Origin: Pseudoxanthomonas wuyuanensis
Lineage (GTDB): Bacteria > Pseudomonadota > Gammaproteobacteria > Xanthomonadales > Xanthomonadaceae
Direction of reading: 5' to 3'
DNA length: 64,000 bases
NCBI RefSeq assembly: GCF_900215535.1
Contig: NZ_OCND01000010.1
Coordinates: 1 to 64,000 of the forward strand
The notes under the pieces: model-generated
What the model was told of the DNA's origin: nothing
The model's input: the letters and a program-made list of their open reading frames with translations, nothing else
The model's database searches: none
Translations under genes and position numbers: made by a program
Part shown: piece after piece, positions 45,284-55,723 of the stretch
Layout of the letters: every line of letters starts with the position of its first letter
How positions within the stretch are numbered: the stretch's first letter is position 1

Positions 45284-47275
45284 CTACATGGGGCCGGGCT
45301 CGACGTCGCCCAGCGCCTTCGACTTGGCGCCGGTGCGATACAGCAGCCAGCCGACCACCGCCAGCACCACCAGGCCGACGATCTCGCCCTGCTGGAACAT
45401 CTCCGGCAGCACCAGCACGTCGCGGTCCTTGCTGGCGTAGATGGCGATGCCCACCGCAATGCCCATCAAGGCCTCGCCGGTGATCAGGCCGGCGGCGAAC
45501 AGCGTGCCCGGACGATGCAGGCGGTCGCGCGCGGTTTCGTCCTTCGTGCCCACCATGCCGTGGCGCTTTTCGACCAGGTAGGCCAGCAGGCCGCCGAGGA
45601 AAATCGGCACCATCAGTTCCAGCGGCAGGTAGATGCCGATCGCCGCCGCCAACACCGGCACGCGGAAGCTGCTGGCCTTGGCCTTCAGCGCCTCGTCGAT
45701 GGCGATGATGAGCGCACCGATCGCAGCGCCGATGCCGATGATGCCCCACGGCAGTTCGCCGCCGAACAGGCCCTTGGCCACCGAGGCCATCAGCGTGGCC
45801 TGCGGCGCGGACAGCGGATTGGGATGCTCGGCCGTCGGCGCGCCGATGCCGTAGGCCTCGGACAGCACGTTCAGCACCGGCGCCATGATCAGCGCGCAGG
45901 AAAACGCGCCGATGCCGAGCATCAACTGCTGCTTCCAGGGGGTGGCACCGACCAGGTAGCCCGCCTTGAGATCCTGCAGGTTGTCGCCGCCGACCGCCGC
46001 GGCGCAACACACCACCGCGCCAATCATGATCGCGGCCACCGCGCCCAGCGGCGCGCCGCCGGCACCGACGGCCATGCGCCCGCTCTCGCCCAGCAGCAAC
46101 AGCAGCACGACCGAGGCGAACAGGATGGTGGCGATGGTGATGCCCGACACGGGGTTGTTGGACGAACCGACCAGGCCGGCCAGGTAGGCCGACACGGAAA
46201 CGAACAGGAAGCCGGCCACGATCATGATGATCGCCATCGGGATACTGACGTGCCACAAGCCGACAATGGCCTGGTACAGCAGCAGCAGAGGCAGCACGAA
46301 CACCACCAGCGCCACCAGCATCCACTTCATCGGCAGGTCGCGCTCGGTCTCGGCCACTTCGGCGCCGCCTGAACCGGCACGTGCGGCGGCGATGCCGCTC
46401 TTCACGCCCGACAGCAGCGACTTGCGCAGCGAGAACAGCGTCCAAACCCCGCCAATCAGCATCGCGCCCACGCCCAGGTAGCGGATCTTGGCCGACCAGA
46501 TCGCGCCAGCCACGTCTTCCGGCCCCGCACCGGCGATGCTCTGCGCCAGCCCCGGGTCGGTGCCCATGAAGAACATGTGGTACAGCGGGATGGCGATGTG
46601 CCAGGACAGGATGCTGCCGGACAGCACCACGATGCCGATGTTCAGGCCCACGATATAGCCCACGCCCAGCAGCGCCGGCGACAGGTTGGTCCCCATATAA
46701 CCCAGGTACTTGCCGAAAAAGCCGGCGCCCGCGGCCGTATCCGGGATCAGGCGCATGCCGCTGTGCGCGGCGACCTTGAGCACCGCACCGATGGCGGCGG
46801 AGAAGGCCAGGATCTTCAGGCCCGGGCCGGGGTTCTCACCGGCCTTCAGCACTTCCGCCGCGGCCTTGCCTTCGGGGAAGGGCAAGGGCTCCTCGACGAT
46901 CATCGAGCGGCGCAGCGGCACCGAGAACAGCACGCCCAGCAGGCCGCCGAGACCGGCAATGGCCAGCACCCACGAATACTGGAAGTCCCGCCAGTAGCCC
47001 AGGATGATCAGCGCCGGAATCGTAAAGATGACGCCCGCGGCGATCGACGAACCGGCTGAGGCGCCGGTCTGCACGATGTTGTTTTCCAGAATGGTGCCGC
47101 CCCCCAGCAGACGCAGCACCCCCATCGACACCACCGCGGCCGGGATGGCGGTGGCCACGGTCAAACCGGCGAACAGGCCCAGATAGGCGTTGGCGGCCGA
47201 CAGCACCACGGCCAGCACAATGGCCAGTACGACGGCACGGAAAGTCAATTGCGGCGTTGCGGGAGGATGGCGCAT
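45284..47275 (-). CDS. OPT-family oligopeptide transporter
   Basis: A 663-residue membrane protein with about 15 hydrophobic segments. OPT landmarks are AANAYLGLFAGLTVATAIPAAV, NNIVQTGASAGSSIAAGVIFT, VGSSNNPVSGITIATI and GGDNLQDLKAGYLVGATPWKQQ. The family moves small peptides or metal-chelator complexes across the inner membrane. The start at 47275 is preferred; the frame reads on upstream without homology. Its place between two secreted S9 peptidase genes on the same strand suggests uptake of their products. Confidence 0.93.
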   Translation of the reverse strand: MRHPPATPQLTFRAVVLAIVLAVVLSAANAYLGLFAGLTVATAIPAAVVSMGVLRLLGGGTILENNIVQTGASAGSSIAAGVIFTIPALIILGYWRDFQYSWVLAIAGLGGLLGVLFSVPLRRSMIVEEPLPFPEGKAAAEVLKAGENPGPGLKILAFSAAIGAVLKVAAHSGMRLIPDTAAGAGFFGKYLGYMGTNLSPALLGVGYIVGLNIGIVVLSGSILSWHIAIPLYHMFFMGTDPGLAQSIAGAGPEDVAGAIWSAKIRYLGVGAMLIGGVWTLFSLRKSLLSGVKSGIAAARAGSGGAEVAETERDLPMKWMLVALVVFVLPLLLLYQAIVGLWHVSIPMAIIMIVAGFLFVSVSAYLAGLVGSSNNPVSGITIATILFASVVLLLLLGESGRMAVGAGGAPLGAVAAIMIGAVVCCAAAVGGDNLQDLKAGYLVGATPWKQQLMLGIGAFSCALIMAPVLNVLSEAYGIGAPTAEHPNPLSAPQATLMASVAKGLFGGELPWGIIGIGAAIGALIIAIDEALKAKASSFRVPVLAAAIGIYLPLELMVPIFLGGLLAYLVEKRHGMVGTKDETARDRLHRPGTLFAAGLITGEALMGIAVGIAIYASKDRDVLVLPEMFQQGEIVGLVVLAVVGWLLYRTGAKSKALGDVEPGPM

Positions 47276-47476
47276 GGGCGTGTCCGGTTCTGCAGAAGCC
47301 GGACACGCTATCGGTATCGCCCCGGCAAGTCCAGCCGAAGCCAGACGCGCTCCGGTTTCGCCTGCCATCCGGACGTTCCCCGCCCGGTGCCGCCTTGGCG
47401 CAGGCCGGACACCGGCAGAGGCGCGGACTCCCGTACCCTCAAGGAGCGCGCGCATCCTTCCGCAGTTCGGATGGCG

Positions 47477-49446
47477 CTACTTCGCCTTCGCTCCGCCGAT
47501 ATGCCGGCTGAAGAAATCCAGCAGTCTGGTGTAGTACTCGCGCTGATGCGCCTCGGTGTAGAAACCGTGGCCCTCGGTCTTGTAGTACAGCGTTTCCACC
47601 GGCACGCCGGCCGCCTTCAACCGCCGCTCCATCAACTCCGAATGCTGGATGGGCGCACGCTCGTCTTCGCCGCCCGCAGCCAGGAATACCGGCACCTTGA
47701 TGCGGTCGGCCAGGTTGGTGGGTGAGACGGCCGAGATCTGGTTTTTTTCGCCCAACCATTCGCGCAGGTAGGTCTCCCGGGAACGATTGCGACGAATGCC
47801 TCCCGCCGAGTGCAACATGGGCAGATCGTAGACACCGACGTAGCCAGCCGCGCAGCGGTACAGATCGGGCTCTTTGGCGGCTCCCATCAGCGATGCGTAG
47901 GCACCATAGCTGGCGCCGTAGATGCAGATCCGGTCGGGATCGGCCAGCCCTGCGTCGATCGCCCAGCGAGTGGCGTCGGTCAGATCATCCTGCATGGCTC
48001 CGCCCCATTGCCTGGCGCCAGCCTGCGCGAAGGCACGGCCATAACCGTCGGAGCCACGGAAGTTGACCTGCAGTACAGCGTAGCCGGCTGACGCAAGCAT
48101 CTGCACTTCGTTGTCGAATCCCCACCAATCCCGTACCTGGAACGGTCCCCGTGAGGCAGAACCACCATCGCCCGCGGGCCGTCGCCGGCCCCCGGCGGCA
48201 AGGTGACGTAGCCGTGCAATTCCAGGCCGTCGCGGGCTTTTAGCCTGATCGGACGCGCCTCCGCCAGTTGCGCAGGGTCCAGCCAGTCTCGCCGCCCGAC
48301 GAGATAATCGGCCTTTTTCGTTTCCGTATCGAAGACGTAGAAGTCCCCAGGATTCCGATCCGAATCGACCCTTATCAGCGACAACCGGCCGTCCGCAGTA
48401 GACGAGGTAACCGTTACCGATTCGCCAGGAAAAACGGCTTCCAGGCTTCTATAGAGCCTTGCCATTTCATCTGTCCCATCGAAGAATTCGGTTCGCGGCT
48501 TGCCGTCCACAAACAATGCGCCCACCGGCACCGGTTTGAACTGGTTCGATACGATGATGGCGGCAGGGTCGACGTTATCATTGCGGAAGACGTCCTTTCT
48601 TGCCTTGGTCGCGACATCCATCTCCACGATAACGTCAGGCCCGCTGGTCTGCTCGACCGTCAAATAAACCCTGGTGTCGTCCGAGGAGAAACCTACCGGC
48701 GTTTCCACCCGGCCGGAAACCGCTTCGTCGTTGATCAGTTCCCACTCGCTATCCGCGCCTGCACGATAGTAAAGCTTCCTGACGTTGTCCGAACCGGAGC
48801 CAAGTGCGAATCTCACTACACCCTGGTGGTCGGTCGTAAAGTCTGCCCTTGCGACCGGAGCCCTGGCCAGAGTGACGCGACGGCCGGTGTAGATATCCAT
48901 TCGTTCGGCGCGACTAAATGGCTCTCTGTTCCATGGCCATATCGAGACGATCACGTTGCGGCTGTCGCTTGTCAGAGGATCCACCAAGAACGCAGATACG
49001 TTCTCAGCTGTCTTCGGCTGGATCCGCGTACCCGGCCCTCGATCCGCTACCCGGTAACCCACCAGCATTTCCGGCGCACCTCCTTCCGCACCGACTGCAA
49101 ACAGTTCACCGGTGGCGAATGGCTCATCAAGCGAACCATACTTCTCTTCTACCGAGAACAACACGCGTCCGTCGCTTACCCACCAGAAGTTGGCCACATG
49201 CACGTTCTTGCCCAAGGCGAAGGACGTGGTCAATTTTCTGTCCGAGCGGCGCATGACTGCGAAAGCCGTGCGATCTTCCAAAGGCACCGACGCCGCATAG
49301 AACTCGCCACTGGGAGAGAGCTTGATGCTGCCGAACTTGTCCTTCCTGATGAATGCGTCAACGTCGACCTGCGCCTTGGCCGGCGTTACGGCAGCTCCCA
49401 TTGCCAGACAAAAGCCGGCGACCAGCGCAATTCCCCACTTCCCCAT
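47477..49446 (-). pseudogene. Secreted S9-family peptidase gene with a one-base frameshift
   Basis: Two frames together make one peptidase. The 5' part (from 49446, AGGGGAAA before ATG) has a signal peptide (ending AKAQ) and a degenerate beta-propeller. The 3' part holds the hydrolase domain with GASYGAY (Ser), GGEDERAPIQHSE (Asp) and EGHGFYTEAHQ (His). The break lies at a run of four C on the plus strand (48147-48150): adding one base restores the oxyanion motif PHGGPFQVRDWWGFDNEVQM and yields a continuous 656-residue protein. The lesion could be a homopolymer sequencing error, a true inactivating mutation or, less likely, programmed frameshifting. All three catalytic residues are intact. 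Confidence 0.85.
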
Positions 49447-49557
49447 GTCTTTCCCCTGTCCTTAGATAAAATGAGCTCGCGCAACCCCTGCGCAACCGGC
49501 AATTGGCGACTTCCCATGATTGCCGGAACGGCGGAGCGACGGCTTTGGCCACGTCCC

Positions 49558-49574
49558 TTCACGCAATGCGTGAA
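49558..49574. promoter_or_regulatory. Perfect 17-bp dyad upstream of the S9 peptidase gene
   Basis: TTCACGCAATGCGTGAA is two 8-bp arms around one central base. It lies 112 bp upstream of the peptidase start and 50 bp downstream of rmlD. The size and symmetry fit a dimeric repressor operator, but no regulator can be named and there is no T run for a terminator. Confidence 0.35.
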
Positions 49575-49623
49575 TCCCGTGGGCTGCGGCTTTGCAGAGT
49601 TAACCCGACCTGCGGAACTACGG

Positions 49624-50523
49624 TCAACTGGTCCCGTCCAGGACCTTGCCCAGCCCGGAGCGCCAAAGCGGAAACTTGAAACCCAGCAACGTTTCCAGCC
49701 GCGTACTGTCGAGGCAGGAGAACGCCGGGCGTTGGGCGCGCGTGGGGAATTGCGCAGTGGCAATCGCCTGCACAGCCGGACGGCGCGCCAGCATGCCGCG
49801 CTCGAACGCGCCGGCGATGATGGCCTCGGCAAACCCGTGCCAGCTGGTTTTACCGCTGGCCGTCAGATGATAAACACCGGTGTGTTCGCCGGATAGCCGA
49901 CCCAACACCGCGGCGGTCGCATCCGCAATCAGGTACGCTGGTGTCGGTGTGCCGAACTGATCGGCCACGACCCGCAGTTCGTCGCGTTCAGCGGCCAGGC
50001 GCAGCATGGTCTTCATGAAGTTATGCCCATGCGTTCCGTACACCCAGGCGGTGCGGAAGATGAAATGCGCGCCGCCAGCCTCGGTTACCGCCTGTTCGCC
50101 TGCCAGCTTGCTGGCGCCATAAACGCCCAATGGCGCGGTGGCGTCGGTTTCCCGGTAAGGCCGCTGTCCTTGGCCATCGAAAACGTAGTCGGTCGAGTAA
50201 TGCACAAGGGTGGCGCCGCGGTCGGCGCATGCCCTGGCCAGTACGCCGGGCACTTCGGCATTCGCCCGAAACGCCGCCTCCGGCTCGTCCTCGGCGCGGT
50301 CCACCGCCGTATAGGCGGCGGCATTGACGACGATGTCCGGTGCGGCATCGGCAATCAACTGTCCGATCCGGTCGGGCCGGTCGAAATCGGCGCCCAGGCA
50401 GTCCGCGCCGTCCGGGAGCAGGCCTGTTCGCGTCGTCGGCACTACCTGGCCCAACGGCGCAAGACTGCGCCGCAGTTCGTGGCCGACCTGGCCATTGGCC
50501 CCCAGCAGCAGGATCTTCTTCAT
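49624..50523 (-). CDS. rmlD: dTDP-4-dehydrorhamnose reductase
   Basis: A 299-residue SDR enzyme, the last step of dTDP-L-rhamnose synthesis. It has the Rossmann loop GANGQVG at the N-terminus, VVNAAAYTAVDRAEDEPEAA, STDYVFDGQ and the active-site YGASKLAGE, all typical of RmlD. The ATG overlaps the rmlC stop (ATGA). Last gene of rmlBACD. Confidence 0.96.
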   Translation of the reverse strand: MKKILLLGANGQVGHELRRSLAPLGQVVPTTRTGLLPDGADCLGADFDRPDRIGQLIADAAPDIVVNAAAYTAVDRAEDEPEAAFRANAEVPGVLARACADRGATLVHYSTDYVFDGQGQRPYRETDATAPLGVYGASKLAGEQAVTEAGGAHFIFRTAWVYGTHGHNFMKTMLRLAAERDELRVVADQFGTPTPAYLIADATAAVLGRLSGEHTGVYHLTASGKTSWHGFAEAIIAGAFERGMLARRPAVQAIATAQFPTRAQRPAFSCLDSTRLETLLGFKFPLWRSGLGKVLDGTS

Positions 50524-51077
50524 GCCGGGAAAGTCGGCAGGCGCTCGGCCGGCACATCCGCGAGCAGTGGCGCCTTGGCGTCCTTGTCGGACAGCAGTGG
50601 TGCGGAGACGGGCCAGTCGATACCAATGGCGGCATCGTCCCAACGCACGCCAGCATCCGCGGCCTTGTCGTACTGCGCTGTGCACAGGTAGCTGAAAACC
50701 GCACGCTCGGACAGCACCGCAAACCCATGCGCGAAACCTTCCGGAATCCAGAACTGCCGTTTGTTCTCCGCACTCAGCATCACTGCCGCCCACTGGCCAA
50801 AATGCGGCGAACCGCTGCGGATGTCGACCGCCACGTCGTACACCTCGCCTTCCAGTACGCTTACCAGCTTGCCCTGGGGATTGGGCCATTGATAGTGAAG
50901 TCCCCGCAATACGCCGCGCGCCGACGAAGAGACATTGCTCTGAACGAACCGGGTAGGCAGGCCGTGCTGACCGTAGCGATCGGCATTCCACGTTTCGAAG
51001 AAGAAACCACGATCATCGCCGAATACCGCAGGCTCTATCACCACGCAGCCGGGCAGCTTGGTCTCGACGATCTTCAT
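50520..51077 (-). CDS. rmlC: dTDP-4-dehydrorhamnose 3,5-epimerase
   Basis: A 185-residue cupin epimerase, the third step of the pathway. Landmarks are [31 protein letters not shown] (catalytic His in GLHYQ), [12 protein letters not shown] and [13 protein letters not shown]. It is coupled by ATGA overlaps to rmlA upstream and rmlD downstream. Confidence 0.96.
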   Translation of the reverse strand: MKIVETKLPGCVVIEPAVFGDDRGFFFETWNADRYGQHGLPTRFVQSNVSSSARGVLRGLHYQWPNPQGKLVSVLEGEVYDVAVDIRSGSPHFGQWAAVMLSAENKRQFWIPEGFAHGFAVLSERAVFSYLCTAQYDKAADAGVRWDDAAIGIDWPVSAPLLSDKDAKAPLLADVPAERLPTFPA

Positions 51078-51961
51078 CGCACCACCCCGCGTGTCGCCAG
51101 CGACAGCAGGTACTGACCGTAGCCGTTCTTGGCCAGCGGTGCGGCCAACTTTTCCAACTGCTGCGCGTCTATCCAGCCGTTGCCAAAGGCGATCTCCTCC
51201 GGGCAGCACACGCGCAGGCCCTGACGGGCTTCGATGGTTTCGATGAAGGTGGATGCTTCCAGCAGGGACTGATGGGTACCGGTATCCAACCAGGCATGGC
51301 CGCGGCCGAGCGGCTCCAGGTGCAGCTTGCCCGCTTCCAGATAGCGCCGGTTCAAATCGGTGATTTCAAGCTCTCCGCGTGCCGATGGCTTCAATGAAGC
51401 AGCGTAGTCGCTGGCGTTGCCGTCATAGAAGTACAGGCCGGTGACAGCATAATTGGAGCGCGGCTGCGTTGGCTTCTCTTCGATACCGACCACGCGCCCG
51501 TCCGCATCGAATTCCGCTACGCCATAACGCTCGGGATCGTTGACCCAGTAGCCGAATACGGTAGCGCCTTCGGTGCGCGCATCGGCGCGATGAAGAGTCT
51601 CGCTGAAGCCATGGCCGTGGAAGATATTGTCGCCCAGGACCAGGCAGCTGGGCTTTCCGTCGACGAATTCGCGGCCGATCAGATAGGCCTGCGCCAGTCC
51701 ATCCGGGCTGGGCTGCTCTGCGTAACGGATATCCATGCCCCAGCGAGAGCCATCTCCGAGTAGCTGCTTGAACAGCGCCTGCTCGTGCGGCGTGTTGATC
51801 ACCAGCACCTCGCGAATGCCGGCCAGCATCAACACGCTGAGCGGGTAGTAGATCATCGGTTTGTCGTACACCGGCAGCAACTGCTTGCTGATTGCCTGGG
51901 TGAGCGGATAAAGCCGGGTGCCCGAGCCTCCGGCCAGGATGATGCCTTTGCGTGTGGTCAT
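51074..51961 (-). CDS. rmlA: Glucose-1-phosphate thymidylyltransferase
   Basis: A 295-residue nucleotidyltransferase that makes dTDP-glucose from glucose 1-phosphate and dTTP. It begins [21 protein letters not shown] with the nucleotide-binding GGSGTRL, and continues with [17 protein letters not shown] and GDNIFHG. The start has AGGA 7 nt upstream. It lies 16 bp after rmlB and overlaps rmlC. Confidence 0.97.
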   Translation of the reverse strand: MTTRKGIILAGGSGTRLYPLTQAISKQLLPVYDKPMIYYPLSVLMLAGIREVLVINTPHEQALFKQLLGDGSRWGMDIRYAEQPSPDGLAQAYLIGREFVDGKPSCLVLGDNIFHGHGFSETLHRADARTEGATVFGYWVNDPERYGVAEFDADGRVVGIEEKPTQPRSNYAVTGLYFYDGNASDYAASLKPSARGELEITDLNRRYLEAGKLHLEPLGRGHAWLDTGTHQSLLEASTFIETIEARQGLRVCCPEEIAFGNGWIDAQQLEKLAAPLAKNGYGQYLLSLATRGVVR

Positions 51962-51977
51962 GTTGATTCCTGCGCCC

Positions 51978-53033
51978 TCAAGCGGCCGTACCGATACGTT
52001 CCAGGCGATAACTGCCGTCCAACACCCGCTTCACCCATGCCTGGTTGGCCAGATACCAATCCACGGTTTCGGCAATGCCCTGCTCGAAGCTGTGCTGGGG
52101 CTCCCAGCCAAGTTCGTTCTTCAGCTTGGAGGCATCGATCGCATAGCGGCGGTCGTGGCCCGGACGATCGGCGACAAAGGCGATCTGGCTGGCGCGCGGT
52201 TTGCCGTCCTGGCGCGGACGACGCTCATCCAACAGCTTGCAGATGGTCTCCACCACATCGATGTTGCGGCGCTCGGCGTCGCCGCCGACGTTGTAGGTTT
52301 CGCCCACCCGGCCTTTTTCCAGCACGGTACGGATGGCGGCGCAATGGTCGCCGACGAACAGCCAGTCGCGCACATTCTTGCCATCGCCATAGACCGGCAA
52401 CGGTTCGCCGGCCAACGCGCGCGCGATGATCAGCGGGATCAGTTTCTCTGGAAAATGGTACGGGCCGTAATTGTTGGAACAATTGGTGGTCAGCACCGGC
52501 AGGCCGTAGGTATGGTGGAACGCCCGAACCAAGTGGTCGGATGCCGCCTTCGAAGCCGAATACGGCGAGTTCGGCGCATACGGCGTGTCCTCGGTGAACT
52601 TGCCGGTCTCGCCCAGGGAGCCGTAGACCTCGTCGGTGGAGACATGCAGGAAACGGAACGCGTCGCGCCGCTCGCCTTCCAGCGTGCGCCAATGGTCGCG
52701 TACCGACTCCAGCAGCGCCAGCGTACCGACCACGTTGGTCTGGATGAATGCGCCCGGCCCATCGATCGAGCGGTCGACATGGCTCTCGGCGGCGAAATTC
52801 AGCACCGCATCGGGCCGATGCTCGGCCAGCAACCGGGAAACCAGCGCTCGGTCGCCGATGTCGCCATGCACGAACACATGAGCCGGATTGCCGTCCAGCG
52901 ACGACAACGTATCCAGGTTGCCCGCGTAGGTCAGCGCATCCAGATTGATGACGCGTACGCCTTGAGCCACCGCCCGCAGTACGAAATTACCGCCAATAAA
53001 ACCGGCTCCACCGGTCACAAGCCAAGTCGGCAC
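51978..53033 (-). CDS. rmlB: dTDP-glucose 4,6-dehydratase
   Basis: A 351-residue extended SDR, the second step of the pathway. Landmarks are [30 protein letters not shown], and the active-site [10 protein letters not shown]. The GTG at 53033 is chosen over the TTG at 53048 because GGAG lies 9 nt before it and the TTG has no ribosome binding site. It is the first gene of rmlBACD, which supplies L-rhamnose for O-antigen or other surface glycans. Confidence 0.95.
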   Translation of the reverse strand: MPTWLVTGGAGFIGGNFVLRAVAQGVRVINLDALTYAGNLDTLSSLDGNPAHVFVHGDIGDRALVSRLLAEHRPDAVLNFAAESHVDRSIDGPGAFIQTNVVGTLALLESVRDHWRTLEGERRDAFRFLHVSTDEVYGSLGETGKFTEDTPYAPNSPYSASKAASDHLVRAFHHTYGLPVLTTNCSNNYGPYHFPEKLIPLIIARALAGEPLPVYGDGKNVRDWLFVGDHCAAIRTVLEKGRVGETYNVGGDAERRNIDVVETICKLLDERRPRQDGKPRASQIAFVADRPGHDRRYAIDASKLKNELGWEPQHSFEQGIAETVDWYLANQAWVKRVLDGSYRLERIGTAA

Positions 53034-53212
53034 GGATTCAATCTCCAAAGTAAGAATTATTCATTTCAGTTGCCTCGCTTGAACGGACACAGATCGAACC
53101 GGCATCAAGCGCCGAAGATGCCAACGAACTACCCGGAAAAAGCGAGTTGATATGCCGTCCTGGCCAGGAATCTAAGCCCTCGGCCGCTAAGCTTAGCAAT
53201 TCTGCAGACGGC
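53034..53212 (-). promoter_or_regulatory. Upstream region of rmlBACD
   Basis: The operon promoter must lie here if the MITE-like element at 53213-53516 is an insertion. The part next to rmlB is AT-richer (AAGTAAGAATTATTCATTTC at 53047-53066) than the surroundings. No confident -35/-10 pair could be assigned. Confidence 0.3.
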
Positions 53213-53516
53213 CTAGGGGCTGTTGCCGTTTCCCGAGCAGGTCGCGCCGGATTTGCGCGCGTTCGGGGCAAGGAAGAGCGAGGAAGTGGACGTTGGTCCA
53301 CGCCCGAGTGATGACACGGCCCCGGGCGCGCGCAGATCCGGCCCCCGTATCAAGTACGGGGCAGGCTCTGCGGGTTGGGCCTGGTAAGCCGCCAGCCGCC
53401 GCCGCGCGGCTTGACTCCTGGGCTCTGACGGCCAGTCAGGCGCTGCGCCGCGCAACGCCCACTGACGGCTTACCAGACCCAACGCGGCCTACTCGGGAAA
53501 CGGCAACAGCCCCTAG
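53213..53516. mobile_element. MITE-like element with 29-bp terminal inverted repeats and CTAG flanks
   Basis: The ends, 53213-53241 and 53488-53516, are inverted repeats with one mismatch in 29 (starting CTAGGGGCTGTTGCCGTTTC). If CTAG is a 4-bp target duplication, as in the IS5 subgroup, the core is 53217-53512. Inside are a second inverted pair (53374-53391 with 53466-53483), hairpins CCCCGTA/TACGGGG at 53343-53361 and GTGGAC/GTCCAC at 53286-53301, and no transposase. The internal open frames on both strands have no recognisable product. Confidence 0.82.
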
Positions 53517-53691
53517 CGACGACCACTCAGCGAATGGCTGAGAGATCGGCATGACGGCGGCTAAAAGCATGAATTTCGCCATTACGATAGTTTTCGAGTC
53601 ATTGACTCGGGCTTTCCAACGAACCAGAACACTGTCAAAGGGTGCCTCCTGAATTCCGAAGAACTCGGCTTTTCAAGGGTTCCCTGCCCGA
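53517..53691. other. Spacer between the MITE-like element and prlC
   Basis: No gene is visible. Two short dyads occur, CTCAGC-GAAT-GGCTGAG (53526-53542) and CGAGTCA-T-TGACTCG (about 53592-53607). Either could mark the end of the prlC transcript, but neither has a T run. Confidence 0.3.
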
Positions 53692-55713
53692 CTACCCCGA
53701 CAACCCTCCATGCCGCAGGAACGCATCGACCTGCGGCGGCCGCCCGCGGAAGGCGGTGAAATTCTCCAGCGCGGGCCGGCTGCCGCCGCGCGCCAGTATC
53801 TGCGTACGCAGGCGCTCGCCGGTCGCCGGAACGTCATCAGGCGCCTCTTCGAAGGCCGCATAGACATCGGCGCTGAGCACCTCGGCCCATTTGTAGCTGT
53901 AGTAGCCGGCGGCGTAACCGCCAGCGAAGATATGGCCGAACTGGTGCTGGAACCGGTTCCACGGCGGCGGGATATTGACTGCCACCTCTCGCCGCACCCG
54001 GTCCAGCACCTGCTGCACATGGCTGATTCCCGCGCCGGGGCCACCGTGCAGTTCCATATCGAACAAGGCGAACTCGAGCTGCCGCACCGTGGCCATGCCG
54101 CTCTGGAAGTTCTTCGCCGCCAGCATCCTGTCGAACAGCGCGCGCGGCAATGGCTCACCGGTGTCGGCATGCGCGGTCATCGCCTGCAGGCGTTCCCATT
54201 CCCAGCAGAAGTTCTCCATGAACTGGCTGGGCAGCTCCACCGCGTCCCATTCCACCCCGTTGATGCCGGCCACGCCCAGTTCGCCGACTTCGGTCAGCAA
54301 CTGATGCAGGCCATGGCCCATTTCGTGGAACAGGGTAATGACCTCGTTATGGCTGAAGGTGGCCGGCTTGCCGTCCACGCCGCGGCCGAAATTGCAGACC
54401 AGATAAACCAGCGGCGTCTGCACGCCATCGGCCTTGTCGCGGCGGTTGCGGCAGTCGTCCATCCAGGCCCCGCCGCGTTTGCCTTCGCGCGCGTACAGGT
54501 CCAGGTAGAACTGGCCGACCAGCGCGCCTTCGGCGTTCACCAGGCGGTAGAAGCGCACATCGGGGTGCCAGACCGGCGCGGTATCGGGCTGCACCTGCAA
54601 GCGGTACAGCGATTCGATGACTCCGAACAAGCCGGCCAGCACGCGCGGCTCGGTGAAGTACTGCTTCACTTCCTGCTGCGAGAAGCTGTAGCGCGCCTGC
54701 TTCAGCTTCTCGCTGACATAGGCGATGTCCCAGGCCTCCAGCGTGTCCAGGCCCAGCGTTTCGCGTGCGAACGCCTCCAGTTGCGCCCGATCCTGCTGCG
54801 CATGCGGCCTGGCGCGCGCGGCCAGATCGTGCAGGAACGCCGACACCTGTTCGGGCGTATCGGCCATCTTGGTCGCCAGCGAATATTCGCCATAGCTGCC
54901 GAAGCCCAGCAATTGCGCCAGTTCGTGGCGCAACGCAAGGATGCGCTCGATCAGCGCGCTGTTGTCGCGTTCGGGCGCGTCCAGTTCCGATGCGCAAGTG
55001 ACGCTGGCCCGGTACAGGGTCTGGCGTAGCGCGCGATTGTCGGCATAGCTCTGCACCGGCAGATAGCACGGCATCTGCAGATTCAGACGGTAGCCCGGCC
55101 GGCCTTCCTTTTCCGCGGCGGCGCGGCAGGCGGCCAGCACGTCCGCCGGCAGGCCGGCCAGTTCGGTCCCCTCCTCCACGTACAGCGCGTAGGCGTCGAT
55201 GGCATCGAGTACGTTCTGCTCGAAATGCGCGGACAAGCTGGCCAGTTCCTCTTTGATCGCGGCAAAGCGGCTCTTCTGTTCATCGGCAAGTTCCGCTCCG
55301 CCCAACCGGAAATCGCGCAGGGCGTTTTCGATCACGCGTTTGCGCGCATCGCTGGCTGCCGCATGTTCCGGGGCCGCGGCCAGGCGCTGGTACTGTGCGT
55401 GCAGCGCCAGGTTCTGCTTCATTTCGGCGTCGAACTGGCTCAGCTTGGGCAGGTTGGCGTTGTAGGCCTCGCGCAGCGCCGGCGTGTTGAGCACCGCCTG
55501 CAGATGCGCCACCTGGCCCCAGGCGCGGCCAAGCCGTTCGCCGGCATCGTCCAGCGGCACGATGAAACTGTCCCAGTCGGGCGCCGCCGTTTCGGCCGCT
55601 TCGACCGCCGCGCGCGCCTGCGCCAGCAGCGTTTCGATGGCCGGCGTCACATGTTCCGGGCGGATATCCGCAAATCGCGGCAATCCTGAAAAATCGAGTA
55701 GCGGATTGGACAT
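53692..55713 (-). CDS. prlC: M3-family oligopeptidase A
   Basis: A 673-residue cytosolic zinc metallopeptidase with the HExxH motif in LFHEMGHGLHQLLTEV and the third ligand region NGVEWDAVELPSQFMENFCWE. It degrades short peptides, including cleaved signal peptides. The start at 55713 has GAGAAG 6 nt upstream and fits the usual beginning MSNPLLDFSGLPRF. It lies 10 bp after the cysteine-synthase-family gene, so the two are cotranscribed. Confidence 0.95.
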   Translation of the reverse strand: MSNPLLDFSGLPRFADIRPEHVTPAIETLLAQARAAVEAAETAAPDWDSFIVPLDDAGERLGRAWGQVAHLQAVLNTPALREAYNANLPKLSQFDAEMKQNLALHAQYQRLAAAPEHAAASDARKRVIENALRDFRLGGAELADEQKSRFAAIKEELASLSAHFEQNVLDAIDAYALYVEEGTELAGLPADVLAACRAAAEKEGRPGYRLNLQMPCYLPVQSYADNRALRQTLYRASVTCASELDAPERDNSALIERILALRHELAQLLGFGSYGEYSLATKMADTPEQVSAFLHDLAARARPHAQQDRAQLEAFARETLGLDTLEAWDIAYVSEKLKQARYSFSQQEVKQYFTEPRVLAGLFGVIESLYRLQVQPDTAPVWHPDVRFYRLVNAEGALVGQFYLDLYAREGKRGGAWMDDCRNRRDKADGVQTPLVYLVCNFGRGVDGKPATFSHNEVITLFHEMGHGLHQLLTEVGELGVAGINGVEWDAVELPSQFMENFCWEWERLQAMTAHADTGEPLPRALFDRMLAAKNFQSGMATVRQLEFALFDMELHGGPGAGISHVQQVLDRVRREVAVNIPPPWNRFQHQFGHIFAGGYAAGYYSYKWAEVLSADVYAAFEEAPDDVPATGERLRTQILARGGSRPALENFTAFRGRPPQVDAFLRHGGLSG

Positions 55714-55723
55714 GGATGGCTTC

